Positions 1 through 12,600 of a stretch of 64,000 nt of DNA are shown piece after piece. The DNA comes from Turritopsis dohrnii. Its lineage: Eukaryota > Cnidaria > Hydrozoa > Anthoathecata > Oceaniidae. The notes beneath the pieces were generated by a model. It searched no databases. It was not told the origin of the DNA and saw nothing but the letters and a program-made list of their open reading frames with translations. Made by a program: the position numbers and the translations under genes. The stretch covers positions 186,001 to 250,000 of the forward strand of contig BQMF02000047.1 in the NCBI GenBank assembly GCA_027922465.2, read 5' to 3'. Position 1 is the first letter of the stretch. Every line of letters starts with the position of its first letter.

Positions 1-1443
1 TCTTCTGGCTTAAATGCGCCTCGATAGTGCCGCGGTACGTGCAAAAACTTAGGATTATTCTCTCTTCAAAAACTGAAGCTCGGCAAAACTGCTTGAGGGG
101 ATCACGAGATATATAGACCTAAAGTTGCAATGTTTTCGTTGCATATTTGTGACGTTTTTGCATAATTCTCCCAATTCCTACAGATTATGCATGCTAAGAA
201 CTTTACCCTAACGATCTTTAATCACATTGGAGAATTGATATGAACGAAATTTTCACGCAAGAACGCCAAAATTATAAAAATTATGCAAGATGATAGCAAT
301 TATATGTTATTACACACTGAGGACTTAAACAATGCAGCGCATCACGGATAGTACAATAGCAGATTTTGAGTTCGTTCTCCTTCTGTTTTATACCTCCATG
401 ATAAGATGAAAGAAAAGTAGAAGCCTACATAACACAATCCGTGGTTGTCTCGAATATTCAGAAACAAGAAGTTGGGAACAAGAAGGATTTCTTAAAGAGC
501 TAACCATGGTCATCATTATATATATGGCGACCAGACAAGAGGATCCAATAAGTCTAAAAACACGTAATAATATTACCTGTCGTACTTTGTAGTCTTTATC
601 CGCCATTGCAACACTTATATATACTGTTGTGCGGTAAAAGAATGCTTCATTAGCTTGAAACGCTTATATTGGGAAAAACTCTGCTTATATATCTTAATTA
701 TAGTAATTAAAATGATACTTAAATATTGTTATTTAAATTTGTACAATTACAATGCTTAATAAATTACGTAAAATATAAAATTCATGGAAAATTTGTTTTT
801 TATGTTTTTTTTTGTTTTTTTTCGTTGTTTCTGAAATTCGTACTTCTTAAAAATTTACGAAAATGCAATCAGATGCAATCAGATGGAAATGATTTTTTTG
901 TGGGAAGTTGAAACATTTTGCCAAAAACATTATTCATGTACAACATCACGACTCTTTAGTGAATGAAATACGTCATATGCGATTGATGCCAGAGCTTTTG
1001 GCAATAGTTCACCCACATGGTCGTAATTGTATGCGGAAAATATTCTTTGCTTGTTATATTTGATAAATTGACATAATTTGAAGTTTTAACATGCTGTCAT
1101 CATAGAAAGCGGTGGAGAGTGACGGTGGAAAGAGACGATCAAGGCATTCGTTCGGCTCGACTGTGTAAATCATGTAAAAAATGTTCCGTTCTCATTTTAG
1201 TGTTATGTTATCGTTTTACAAATGAAAATGTTGGAATGAATTGATGAATTGTCATTTCTAACTTCTCATCTTAAGGTGATATTTTAAGTTGTGTTGCAAA
1301 CACTGAAAAATGAAATACACTCAATTTATGTGAAAGATTATAACCGATACATTTCAAATTTAAATCTTTTAGGAATATTAATGACGGTCTTTCAGATGAA
1401 AAACACTAACCGTCCATAGCTTTATACAGTGTTATCAAAATTT
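1..1443. other. No gene recognised
   Basis: AT-rich sequence with only short open frames of up to about 70 codons, none resembling a known protein and none flanked by convincing splice sites. I see no RNA gene here. It borders the first inverted-repeat element and is probably intergenic. Confidence 0.5.
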
Positions 1444-2591
1444 CTTATCCACCAACTTTTCAAGGCGTATTTTTCATTACATGTCTGATATAATATTGTG
1501 AATTTTATATCACAAGGAAAAAGTTTTCGCGCCCTATCCATTAATATAAAATGTTTGCCAAAACATTTGTTCTTCGAAAAAGTACTGAAGAAAAACTCAA
1601 CGATCTGGTTCATTAAATTCTTAAAAGTCAATTAACTCAATTTACAATGCCATTTAAGCTTGGTTTCCAATAACAAAAAATTATCGTGCGATCGTCGTGC
1701 AACAAATGTTGTGCGACTTGTCGCACGACTTTTTGTTGCACGACAGTCTTGTTTCCATTACACGATTTTGCATGGTTTGTTTACAAATTTTTGGCGAGAA
1801 ATTCAAAATATTATTTCAAATTGGACAAGCGTTTGTTGTTAACTTATCAGCTTTCTCTTTGTGCAACGTTATTGAGCTTCTTAAAACGTTGAAGAAATAT
1901 GCAGAGAAAGAGAAAGTACTCTTCCTGGGTTTGCAGGCTGTTTAAAAGTCGTTCAGTAACAGAAGCATACCACCTTTTTTAGTAGCCGAACTCAGTTTCA
2001 TGATCGTGAGTTGTTTTTTTATCAATATCTGCGAATGTCACCCAACATGTTTGAGCACTGGCTATTGCAACTGTAGCACGACTGTCGTGGAGATAGAATT
2101 TTTTCTATCTCTACGACATTGTTGTGCGACATCAAAAAACGTTGCACGATCTTCCACATTTTGCACGACAAGTGTTTCCATTACGTCGTGGGACTGTAGT
2201 ACGACTGTAGTGCGACAATTGCACGATAAAATTTCTTTATTGGAAACCATGCTTTATAAACACAATAAAAAATTAAAAATCATCACACAGTAAAAAATTT
2301 TTTAGATTAATTGTTATGGGAAATTAATACGCAGAGCTATACTTAAACCTTTTTTAAAGGTTTCATCAGCAGAACAAAAGATAATTACTTCATTAAAAGG
2401 TCATTAGCATGTCAGTTAATGGACTTTTAAGAATTTAATGAACCAAATCGTTGAGTTTTTCTTCAATATCTTTTCGAGGAACAAATACTTTGGCAAACAT
2501 TTTATATGAAAAGCTCTTTCTTGTGATATAAAATTCGCAATATTTTATCAGACATGTAATGAAAAATATGCCTTGAAAGTTGGTGGATAAG
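1444..2591. mobile_element. Foldback-type DNA transposon with long terminal inverted repeats
   Basis: The left arm (1444-1631) and right arm (about 2422-2591) are inverted complements of roughly 170-190 bp. The outer ends read CTTATCCACCAACTTT on the left and its complement on the right. No transposase frame is present, so the copy is non-autonomous. The arms have diverged by scattered substitutions and small indels, indicating an old copy. The centre is occupied by a second inverted-repeat element (1660-2256). Confidence 0.75.
1660..2256. mobile_element. Inverted-repeat element nested in the foldback element
   Basis: The ends AGCTTGGTTTCCAATA and AGCATGGTTTCCAATA face each other, followed inward by imperfect copies of a GTCGTGCAACA/TGTGCGAC motif in both orientations, so the whole segment can form a complex hairpin. 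TTTA lies outside each end and could be a target duplication. It appears to have inserted into the foldback element. No protein is encoded; the small frames over it are by-products of the repeat. Confidence 0.6.
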
Positions 2592-3456
2592 ACATTTTAA
2601 TACACACTGTACATATAAAAGTGTTTTTATTGGTCAGCGCGATAGCAGCTGATCTTTCATCAGCATTTTGTGCGTCCGTAATAAATTTTTGTCCCTAGTT
2701 GTAGGCTGATACCACTAAACTAAGGAATAGAGGCTATTGTTGATCGTAGCTTAATTCAGAATTGTTTAGTAATAACTCATTACAACTATTTTATCAGGGT
2801 GAGTGCGGCATCCTGCAAATTTGAAATACACGCACACACTGAGGGCAGTTTTTCTTTGGGAATATTCTAAAGACGAAACGCAGATCAATTCTGAAGTTTT
2901 TTCTACCAGAGAAACAAAGGAATTCTTAGTCATTATGGCTGTATATTATAAGTGATCATGTAATTTTATACTGCCGAGTTTCCCTGCTCATGACTGTATG
3001 TGATCCTGTGATTATAAACGGATGTGTTTTAGCTACTGATTTCGTGTTAGTGTGTTTTGGTTAGACCTTAATGGAGATATAAGAGCTCTGCTGCCTCCAA
3101 AAGGGGCCTATCTTATATTTGATATGAATATGTTGTTTTTTGTCTATTTATGTAATTCTATGCATAAGTATAAGATGAGATTTCAATGTAAGCCATGTCT
3201 ATAAAACAACTAAAAATTAAATAAATGGCGCTATTTCCTTTTGGCACTCCCCACTCCCGTCCAGAGTGTATGTATTCGTATGTATTCGTACAAATGTGTC
3301 CATCAATATAGTCGAGTTTTCAATGTTACTTTACCCTTTCTAAAATAAAAATTATAAAATGAGAAATTTATCTAGTCATCCACACAAAAATAAACAGACA
3401 ACATCGTGAAGTTTATAGCTAAAGCATTTAAATACTCATGTAAGTGTAATGTAATG
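2592..3456. other. No gene recognised
   Basis: AT-rich spacer between two inverted-repeat elements. A short direct repeat of a GTATGTATTC motif occurs near 3270-3290. I see no coding potential or RNA gene. Confidence 0.4.
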
Positions 3457-3458
3457 TA

Positions 3459-4140
3459 CCGTCTTCGTGTCTAATTACGGACAGCCTTCGTAATTACGGA
3501 CATCAAAATGTAAACAAACATTCTTGTCACGAAAATAGACATGCGTTCTTGCCAAGTTCACCACGAATAACTGAATAAAATGTTTTATGAAACAGAGCAA
3601 TCCAATAGAGAGCAATTAGCACTAACACTTGAGAAGAATAATAATAGACCGTGAAAATCATAATGGCCTATATTTCAATACTCAGTAAAAAGTGTCCTCC
3701 CCCACTGTGATTGACGTACAAAAACTTTATTTATTTGACGTGTTTTAACTTTCTAAAAGCATGATCTAAAAACATTTTCATTCCTCAATTCATTTTTAAA
3801 CATGAATTTTCGACCTGTCGATATTTCATGCCGGAGGTGGCCATTATTATTTTTTATCCGTAAATGTGGCTACCATAGTACACACGGAGCTCATAAAAAT
3901 ACGCATGATTCTCAAGAGGGACGCAGTCTAATTTAAATCTGTAAAGTTTAGAATAATAAATTCTAAATGGCATATTGGTAATTTTCTCTAGCGTTAATTA
4001 TCTCTCTCTCTGAAGTTTGTTTTATTACAGTTTGGTTGACAGTACGTGATGTGCCGTGTTTTTAATTTACAGACGGTTGGAATTATGTTTTGATCATGTC
4101 CGTAATTACCAAGGCTGTCCGTAATTAGACACGAAGACGG
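3459..4140. mobile_element. TA-flanked MITE, copy 1 (Tc1/mariner-like ends)
   Basis: Terminal inverted repeats begin CCGTCTTCGTGTCTAATTAC and are followed by subterminal repeats of the TCCGTAATTAC motif. The element is flanked by TA on both sides, the target duplication typical of the Tc1/mariner superfamily. It is about 682 bp and has no transposase. A second copy lies at 4938-5624 with high identity across the full length, so the family was recently active relative to other repeats here. Confidence 0.85.
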
Positions 4141-4937
4141 TAGTATTTACCAAGCAAAAGAACGAAATATATATGTTTATAAACTCTACATCCCTTTTTT
4201 CAACATTTTAATGAATAAAATACCTATGCGTAGTCATTTAAGCAGAAAAGCTCTTCACATATTTTGAAAAGTCTTGTCATTTTTGTTTTCAATTTTGTCA
4301 CGTATTTTTAAATTGTTTTTTACACTCTCTCTGCATGACCAGCAGTCTCTTTTGATTTTTTAATCTTTAAAATAATCTGCAGTTGTTTTTGCATGCTTTT
4401 TTTTCATTTTCAGTGAAGAAGGGCAAAAATTATGAATGGCATCACCACTCATCATACAAGCACTTGTATATGTTTTTTTTTTAAATATATCAGTTATCTT
4501 TGTAATGTGTGTGAAACGTTTGTTTTTGAACTCTTGTCTTGTCACTTTGAACTCTTTGTTATCATTACGGTCTGCATGAAATTTACTTCAGAGGTATACT
4601 CTAAGCATTTTTAAGGAATTGGTTACTTCTTTTGATTTTAATACAAGCCTGTTTTATTCGCAATCCGATTTTATTCAATTCACTTCAAAGATAATCCCAT
4701 TTGTTTCATTGTAAAGACGTCCTTAAATATAGCATACATAAAACTGAACACAAAACTCAACGAGACATTGATAAGTGTTTGATATGCTTTGTATCTTTAA
4801 TTTCTAGATAAACATTTTTTTGAATTAAGTTTTGTTACAATGACACAGGTACATGGACACAATTTTGAGAGCATACCTGTTTGGTTTTTATCATTAAATG
4901 TCTTATTCCCACTATTACATCACTATTACTTCAGTTA
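4141..4937. other. Spacer between two MITE copies; nothing coding seen
   Basis: AT-rich sequence of about 800 bp between the two related TA-flanked elements. Small open frames on both strands are low-complexity, Phe/Lys-rich and unsupported. Confidence 0.4.
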
Positions 4938-5624
4938 CCGTCTATGTGTCTAATTACAGACAGCCTTCGTAATTACGGACACAAAATGTAAACAAACATT
5001 CTTGTCACGAAAATAGATATGCGTTCTTGCCAAGTTCACCACATATAACTGAATAAAATGTTTTATGAAACAGAGCAATCCAATAGAGAGCAATTAGCAG
5101 CAACACTTGAAGAATAACGGACCGTGAAAATCATAATGGCCTATATTTCAATACTCAGTAAAAAGTGTCCTCTCCCACTGTGATTGACGTACAAAAACTT
5201 TATTTATTTGACTTATTTTATGATAATTAACTTTCTAAAAGCATGATCTAAAAACATTTTCATTCCTCAATTCATTTTTAAACATAAATTGTCGACCTGT
5301 CGATATTTCATGACGGAGGTGGCCATTATTATTTTTTATCCGTAAATATGGCTACCATTGTACACACGGAGCTCATTAAAATACGCATGATTCTCAAGAG
5401 AGCGCAGTCTATTTTAAATCTTTTAAGTTTAGAAAAATAAATTCTAAATGGCATATTGGTAATTTTCTAGTGTTCAAATAAATTTAATTATCTCTGAAGT
5501 TTGTTTTATTACAGTTTGGTTGACAGTACGGGATGTGCTGTGTTTTTGATTTACTGACGGTTGGAATTATGTTTTGTCGATGTCCGTAATTACGAAGGCT
5601 GTCTGTAATTAGACACATAGACGG
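4938..5624. mobile_element. TA-flanked MITE, copy 2
   Basis: Same family and orientation as the element at 3459-4140, with TA at 4936-4937 and 5625-5626. Terminal repeats read CCGTCTATGTGTCTAATTAC. The copies differ by substitutions and by small indels, for example about ten extra bases near 5220 and a different segment near 5475. No protein is encoded. Confidence 0.85.
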
Positions 5625-5837
5625 TATCTGCTTCAGTTAAACATTTTTCAACTTTGGCGAAAGTGCTGACCTTCAGGCCTCTTGGCCTCTTGTTTAAGTG
5701 GAGAATCAAACAAAGTAGCCATGAAAGACTGAACGCTGGCGAAATTATCAAACTGTACTGTTTTTGTGCACGAAAACATCTAAAAAGAAAGTTCTTACTT
5801 GTTCCACATTCACCGACATGTTTTGCTGGTTTATTAC

Positions 5838-7160
5838 TTTATTATTATTATTATTATTATTCATTTATTTGGTAAAGAAGGTCATATACAAAAGGCAGTG
5901 AAAAATACACTGATGTGGACCTACTAAAAACGTAAAATTAAAAACAATATAAAATCAGTATAAAACAGTATATTTGGTAAAATCGTGCAGACTTCAGATA
6001 GAGCGAAATTAAGTAAGTAATTGTGAAAACCAACTGGGAACACAATTTTACCAAGGGCCTAGTAGTATACGAGCACATTGGACTCTGGGACTCAGCAACT
6101 TAGAGAATTTGAAAAAGAAATTATTGTATAAAAATTTAAGATATAATTTAATAGTGATATTTACAAAATAATAATTATGCACAGCATAAATAGTAATAAA
6201 GTTTATAAAAAGGGACGAAGAAGTTGTGAAAATTAGAACTTAAGAAAATTAGTGGTCTACGGATGAGGACCAACATAAGAATATTATAGATTTGACAAGA
6301 AAAGCCAGAATTGCAATGAACCTGGGGTCACTCAACATAGTAGGAATTTATATTTATCTTGAAAGACAATAGTGTGAAACTAAAGTTTTACATAATGTTC
6401 AATAATATATATAGGCATCATCTAAAGCTATACCGGTAGAACTGAAATTTATCTTGTCGAGAATGTCCGATTTCTGCAATTCTGATTTGAAGGAAGCATA
6501 AGATGGCTTTTCTTTGATGTCATTTGGGATAGAATTCCAGATTTTCGCTGCTCTATAGCAGAACGAGTGTTTGTAGAAAACATATTTAAATGAAGGGAGA
6601 TTTACACCTTGATGATTTCTGGTTCGTCTGCCTTGTTTAAGTTTAATTAGCTCTGATAGCCGTGGTGACGCAATTTTATTTATTATTTTGAAGGCTTTAC
6701 AGGCAATACTTCTTTTGTAGTAAAATATAATTGGCTTCCATTTACATTTTTCGAGAACTTGATGATCAGGTACATTTTTCTTTAATCGACATATGTATCT
6801 AGCAGCTCTTCGATGGATCGATTCAATGTTGTTGAATAGGGTTGTAGCACAGTTACCCCAGACTTGAATCCCATACAGCACTGAGGGAAGAATACCTTGG
6901 AAGTAAACTGATCGGATAGTGCTTGTTGACAACGATCTCATTTTGTACAATTTCTTTACTTTGCAGCTGAATTTGCGACATAAGCTGTCAACTTGTACTG
7001 ACCAGTTTAGTTTATTGTCTATATGAAGACCTAGACATTTAGCACTGTTAACCACTTTGATGCTTGCATTTCCAAGACGAACATCTTTTAATGGACCGAT
7101 AAATGCTTTTCTCGACAAGATTAGAATTTCGCACTTTTCGAGATGAATTGTCAACGAGTT
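5838..7160 (-). mobile_element. 5'-truncated non-LTR retrotransposon
   Basis: Read on the minus strand, this holds the last part of a reverse-transcriptase polyprotein (6399-7154) followed by about 500 bp of 3' untranslated sequence that ends in an AAT microsatellite (5839-5861). A microsatellite tail and 5' truncation are typical of target-primed non-LTR insertions of the CR1, Jockey or RTE groups. The catalytic part of the reverse transcriptase and the endonuclease are absent, so this copy is dead. Confidence 0.75.
6399..7154 (-). pseudogene. Reverse transcriptase C-terminal remnant
   Basis: An open frame of 251 codons covers the region C-terminal to the catalytic motif of a non-LTR reverse transcriptase. 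The segment KCLGLHIDNKLNW corresponds to the conserved YLG-x-x-D-x-L-W block after the palm, followed by the usual thumb helices and a tail containing RAAKIWNSIPNDIK, commonly seen at the end of such ORF2 proteins. The FADD catalytic box and everything upstream are missing. The frame is intact but cannot encode an active enzyme. Confidence 0.8.
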
Positions 7161-7934
7161 TGATTCAGAATACCTTCAAAATTTAGTCAATTTCTGCCGA
7201 CTTTTTTTTACCGATAAGGTATACCAATCTTAGTCATAGATCTTTGTTCCAATAAATTTTCAGTATAGATATAATTTTGACAAGATAATGCTCTAATAAG
7301 ATCCAAGCTAGGCATAATAAACTAATTTCTCGCATTTGTTTGTTTTTCGAGGTGGAACTTGACTGGTTATTAAAAAGGTTTCACTGCATACAATTCTATC
7401 TATTCCTTCCAACAGTTCCCCGTTTGTCGCGATAACTGAAACATCGTTGATGTGACGAACGTCATGGCGAACATCATTGACTTTAAAAAGTTTCCAGCCA
7501 CAGGAATTAAGCAAGAATTTTCAGAAATTATTACTCACGAGAATAACAACAGATTACTAAGGTAATTAAACTTGAGTGTGACCACAGATCAATTCGAGAT
7601 AATGAAACAATCGGTCGTTCTCAAACCGCAGTTATTTCCTTATGACGTCGTACCATTACCACACTGCGCAATGAGCGATCATATAACTACCACGAAATTA
7701 AAAAAAATCACCAATAAAACGTTTAACGAGCAAAACAAGTCCGTTTTCCACTTCTGGAAAATTGTCCGTGGACAGAAACGGAACTAATGAATGCTAGAGA
7801 AAGAACTTGATTGGCTTCTTCCGTTTGTTCCGAGGGCTCAACAAATCTGTATTATCGAAAAAGGCCCTGATGTGCCAAGAAAAAATGTTTGAAAATACTA
7901 CCTCTAGATTGCTTATAAAACAGAACGGAAAAAA
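7161..7934. other. No gene recognised
   Basis: Short open frames occur on both strands (for example 7308-7514 minus and 7572-7787 plus). None shows a recognisable motif. It is spacer between the retrotransposon and the next inverted-repeat element. Confidence 0.4.
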
Positions 7935-7936
7935 TA

Positions 7937-9070
7937 CCTTATCGGACAAAACTTAGTCGGACAAAAGTGACTAAATTTTCTGGAAGTGACTAAAATTTTG
8001 TCCGACTAATAATTTTGCCCAACTAAAATGTTCTCCGACTAATTATTTTGTCCGACTTAATATTTGAAAGCTGACATATTGATTTCAAAAGCAAAGAAGG
8101 AGATCTTGAAAGTATGTTTGCTTATATTCCTCCTGTTGATGTTGCTTTTATAAGACCCTGTTAAAGTGAAAAAAAAAATAGCTTTGGTACCATTTTATGC
8201 AATTTATATTTTTAAACCATATATTCATAGATTGTGTTACATTTTTTAGGGTTAAGGTTAGCTATTTTGTCAATTGTTTTTTGGCTGAGTCCTTTGTATG
8301 TCCTCATGGGACATATTATTTACATGACCTGATTTTTGAGATTTTATTTAAACTGCAGAATTTTAATGCACTTTTAAGACTTTATCAGCATCTTATGTTC
8401 TTCTACAGTCGCCATTTTAAAATTACAATAAAAACAAACGATCTCTACTATTTACAAGATAGTCTTATAATGGTTTTAGGCCAAATCAACAACCTCGTAT
8501 CAACCTGTACATAGAATAACTCGTATTTGCATGGCTTTTGGAGATAGGACATGATAATTTTACCGGGTGATAAAATTATTAGCCTGAAAACAATCGAGGC
8601 TCATTTTTTCCAAAAATGGAGATAGAACAAAAAATTCTCAGCTAACGATATGAATATGATGCAATGAATCAGAATCGGATTCAGATGAGGAAAATAACGT
8701 GTTTATCCAAGAATCTTCACATGAGAGTGACAGTGAAGTCATGAGGAATCCACGGGAAAAGAGAAAGGCACTGGTAATAACAGAAACTTCCGATGAAAGT
8801 GATAGCGAGGTGGTTCACAAGAAAAAGACGACAGCCATAATAGAAGAAACGCCTGAAACCAATGCAGGAATCAAAATAGATTTTTATACTGATCAGGAAT
8901 ATGACATTGAAGTTGAAAAATAAAATTATACTATCATTTTTTTTAATTGCCTCCCAAAATTAAGTAAGTTACGAAATTTTAGAAAAGGACCAAAATTTTA
9001 GTCGGACAAAAGTGACTAAAATATTTGGAGGTGACTAAAATTTTGTCCGACTAAGTTTTGTCCGATAAGG
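7937..9070. mobile_element. TA-flanked inverted-repeat element carrying small open frames
   Basis: The ends read CCTTATCGGACAAAACTTAG and its inverse, each flanked by TA (7935-7936 and 9071-9072). The motif GTCGGACAAAAGTGACTAAA is repeated subterminally in direct and inverted copies. The interior is unusual for a MITE because it holds an acidic open frame (about 8675-8923) and other short coding-like stretches. Whether these derive from a transposase or from a captured host gene is not clear. Confidence 0.8.
8675..8923 (+). pseudogene. Acidic Ser/Asp/Glu-rich open frame inside a transposon
   Basis: About 80 codons open between stop codons without an early ATG. Two related blocks, ESSHESDSEV and ETSDESDSEV, lie about 20 residues apart and are followed by a lysine-rich stretch and an acidic end. 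The composition resembles disordered N-terminal regions of transposases or nuclear proteins. No domain is recognisable. It could be the end of an old transposase or a captured exon. Confidence 0.3.
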
Positions 9071-9605
9071 TAGTTGCTAAGACGAAGGAGACATTTTTCC
9101 ATTCCCGTTGTTGTTGTACTCGCATTAATTCGATCAACAATGATACAATCCCAACTAAAAAGTAATTTTCCACATATTAAAAAATCTATTTACACAGTAA
9201 TAATTCTTATAGCTCGGATTGAAAGGAAAAAATCACACTGATCGACTAAAAAAACATTTTTTCATGGAAATCTAGAAAACATATAACAAGTTCGAACAGA
9301 ATTTTAGGGAAATCAACGAAATGACCTTTTATTATACAGATTACACTCGCTTACCCATTCAGCATATTGAATTATAATATAAAACAAAAACAGAATAGAA
9401 GAGACACAAAAATCAAAGCAAAATTCTTCCTTTTAAACTATGGCGAATAAATAAAAAAGGATATTTCTAAAATACATCTGGGTAAAAGAGAGAATTTCTA
9501 TACTTGGACTCTGTTGGCCAAATCAAAAAGCCATAAAGTGCAGACGGTAAAATCGCGAGCAAACAGTACAATAAAAGGACGAGAAAACAAAATTTAGAGG
9601 TGATA
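9071..9605. other. 3' flank of the RGS12-type gene
   Basis: This region is downstream of the minus-strand stop codon of the RGS12-type gene. A possible polyadenylation signal (AATAAA on the minus strand) lies at 9328-9333, about 275 bp past the stop. Otherwise only AT-rich sequence is seen. Confidence 0.4.
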
Positions 9606-12600
9606 TTACACGAATGTAATCTTTTCATTCTGTCGACCTCGTATCGTCTCCCCTTGCAGCAGTTTACTTTTTTCCGGTGTCGGTATAGCGTTCGATTCGA
9701 ACACACTCTCTTCCTTAATAGGAAATCGTTTTTGTTCTATTGCTAGCTGTATTCGACTCGCTTCGTATGATCTGGGCGATAGATCATATTCCAACAAATC
9801 GACGGAACCGATTCGTTCATTGTTGATGTTTCGACGTATATCTACTTTTAAAGGTGGAGCAGAGTGCGCACTATCCAGTGTTTTTTTCTGAACATGACAT
9901 CCTCCGTTCAACGAGACACTGTTCGTTAAGGTATTAGCGGTACACGGTTGCGAAGGTAAACTGGAAAATGCCGAGTTTACAAAACCGTTCGTATTGCTTG
10001 AGTAATGATGCTCAATCGAGCCGCTTGGAGTTTCTGGAGATCTTTCCCTTTCCGATTGGATGACATCATATCCTGCTACTTCCAAACCTCTCAGGATGTC
10101 GTTCTGATTAAACGTGTTAATCGGTTGTGGTCTATTGTTGGGGAGTGTGTTATAACGCACATTGGACGTCGCATCTTTCTCAATATCGATTGTTTCGAAA
10201 CTACGGGACCGATTACGATCGATGTTGGATTGAGGATCTGTTATCACAGCTGTTTGCACTGGAAATAAATTCGTCTTTAGAGGCACCGAGTTGCCTTTTG
10301 TTACTGTCGGCTTCATACTGTGTTTTATCAATGCCGGATCACTTCGAGAAATTTCTAATAGAGTCTTTCTATCTTTTAGCGAACAGTCCGTTGTAGGCGT
10401 TAAGTTTATACCTTCCCTGCTCGTAAACGAACTGTCGATTAGTTCTCGGTCAGGACTCGGTAGTTCTTTCCAGCTTCGTACCGAACATAGACTCGGCCGA
10501 GCACTATTCATGGAGCTGTTTAACGATAACGAAAGGTCGGCTCTATCGAGAGATTCTTCGCTTCGTTTGAATTCAGGAAGTCGATCGATAATAATAGGCG
10601 TTGCAGGGTACGTGCTACTATGGGCAGGGCTACTCTGTGTGGAATTGGTAGTTTGGGCAAATGTTTGAATAGGTTTACTTCGGATTGGAGATGGGGTGCC
10701 AAATGTTACTTTGAGAAAATCAGGTAATTCTAAATCTCGTGTTAGCATACCCCGCTGATCATCCAACCGTCCACTTTGTGATTTTTGAAGAACTGTCATC
10801 AAAGCTAAAAAAAACATCCATTTAAGAATTGTCGGCAATCATATATCGTAAAAAGTTTGACGCTAAGTAATGGTCAGAATTTTCATACAAATATTTGACG
10901 TTTTCTTTGAAAGAAAAGAAACAGATATAATTTATTAACAATACTAACCATTTGCCCCGTCATCATCGGCACTTTTCGTTCGGCCTAAAATAAGATGTTT
11001 AACTTCGTTCCCGAGTTTACGGCCGAATTTTTCGTCGTTCTTGAAGTCGTCGCTTTTCTTGTGGGCAAGCCGCTCTTTTTCAAGTCGGTCCAACGAACCA
11101 CGCCTGTCAGTTCTATGCTTTTCGTCTTTGAAACTATTCGTCCGAAACCGACGAAATGATGAACGAAAATCTTGCGAAGGCTTACCGACAAGACTGTCCG
11201 AGTTTTGTTTTTCTAAATGTATCATAATGGTGAACAAGAAGACTGAATGATACTTAGTTAGACAGAACTGATCAATATGATATCATACCTAACTTTTTAT
11301 GTGCCAGCTTGGTGACAATACGTTTATTCTCGACGCTGGATATACTTGTGTCAAGACATATACCGACTTTACAGTTCACCTACAAAATAGAATTTGCGAA
11401 GATTTTTATTCTTCAACCTTTCAAAATTGAAACAGGCAACCATGTTTGTCAAACAATTACGACAAATATAATGTTTGTGATGAAACTTACGACATGCACT
11501 GTGAAATTATCAATGTCAAATCCATTTTTCTTGAGAACGGGTTGAAGGACATCCCGAAGTGTTTTACTGGGATTTGCTTTGATGCCGACTGATCGACCGT
11601 TTGGCAAATCGAATCTATTAATGAAAAAAAATGATGAAAACCACGTGACCACCTCGTGTCTTGATACATAAAAAAAATCGAAAATAGCAAGTACGAAGTT
11701 CCATCGAGAAGTATCGATTGAAAATTTTCTTTCTTCATCGTGACGGTAGCCGAAAATATAACTCACCTAAACAACACCCTTCTTTCCAAAAATATGACAT
11801 TATCGGTTACCGTGGATATGTCATTATCCAAGCATGCTACCTAGATGTTAAAAAAAAACACACAAAAAAAAACATAACATAAAAAACATTATTCTTGAAT
11901 ACTAAAAAATCGCGGGAAATTTTCGTCGACAAACCTGCTTATCGAAGCCTGCTGTGACGTCATAAGTGGCAAGAGAGATTTTTTTCCGTTCGCATGTATC
12001 ATGCAAGCATTGTCGGATGGTCTGACCACTGATCGCTACAACCATGGTCGAGGCGCCGTCTGGTAAAATAACACGGATGAAAGAACTTTTCGATTGTGAA
12101 TTCAAACCATCCCATAACTAAAAAATAACAAGGGAAAATTTGTTTGAAAAGAAAAAAAACCCGTCATGTTCTGCATCTCTGCGTTTCTATTTCAAATCGA
12201 GGCAAATATGGCAGGGAGTTTTAAGGTGTATGAAGTTTTCATCAATAAAACTGCCAGGTAAGATTTCACAACAGCATTTGTAGAATCAAAGTGAAAACAA
12301 AAAGTAATCAAAACGTTAATGGTCGTTTTGCGGTTCGGTAAAATACTTTATTTCGAAATAGAAACTCATCTCGAGGTCTCTTTTTTATGTGAATCCTTAA
12401 AAATCTCACTCCACCCAAAACCAACATCACTGCGCATGCTCAAGCGTGGTTACAGTGTGGCTGAAACACTACGGACCTTGCGAAACTACGACAACAACGA
12501 AGATGATGATGCATAAGATATTCATATTCAAAGAATCACAAAACAAAAGAAATTTTACACAAGGGTGAAGAAGTCTGTTTATAGTGTTTATGAAGTTTGT

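Noticed and set aside
10005..10668. Plus-strand open frames of up to 125 codons opposite the last RGS12 exon
   Set aside because: They are shadows of the long minus-strand coding exon, with no start, splice or motif support.
12207..12256. Plus-strand ATG followed by an in-frame stretch and a GTAAGA donor
   Set aside because: No compatible downstream plus-strand exon was found and it lies in an RGS12 intron; likely chance.
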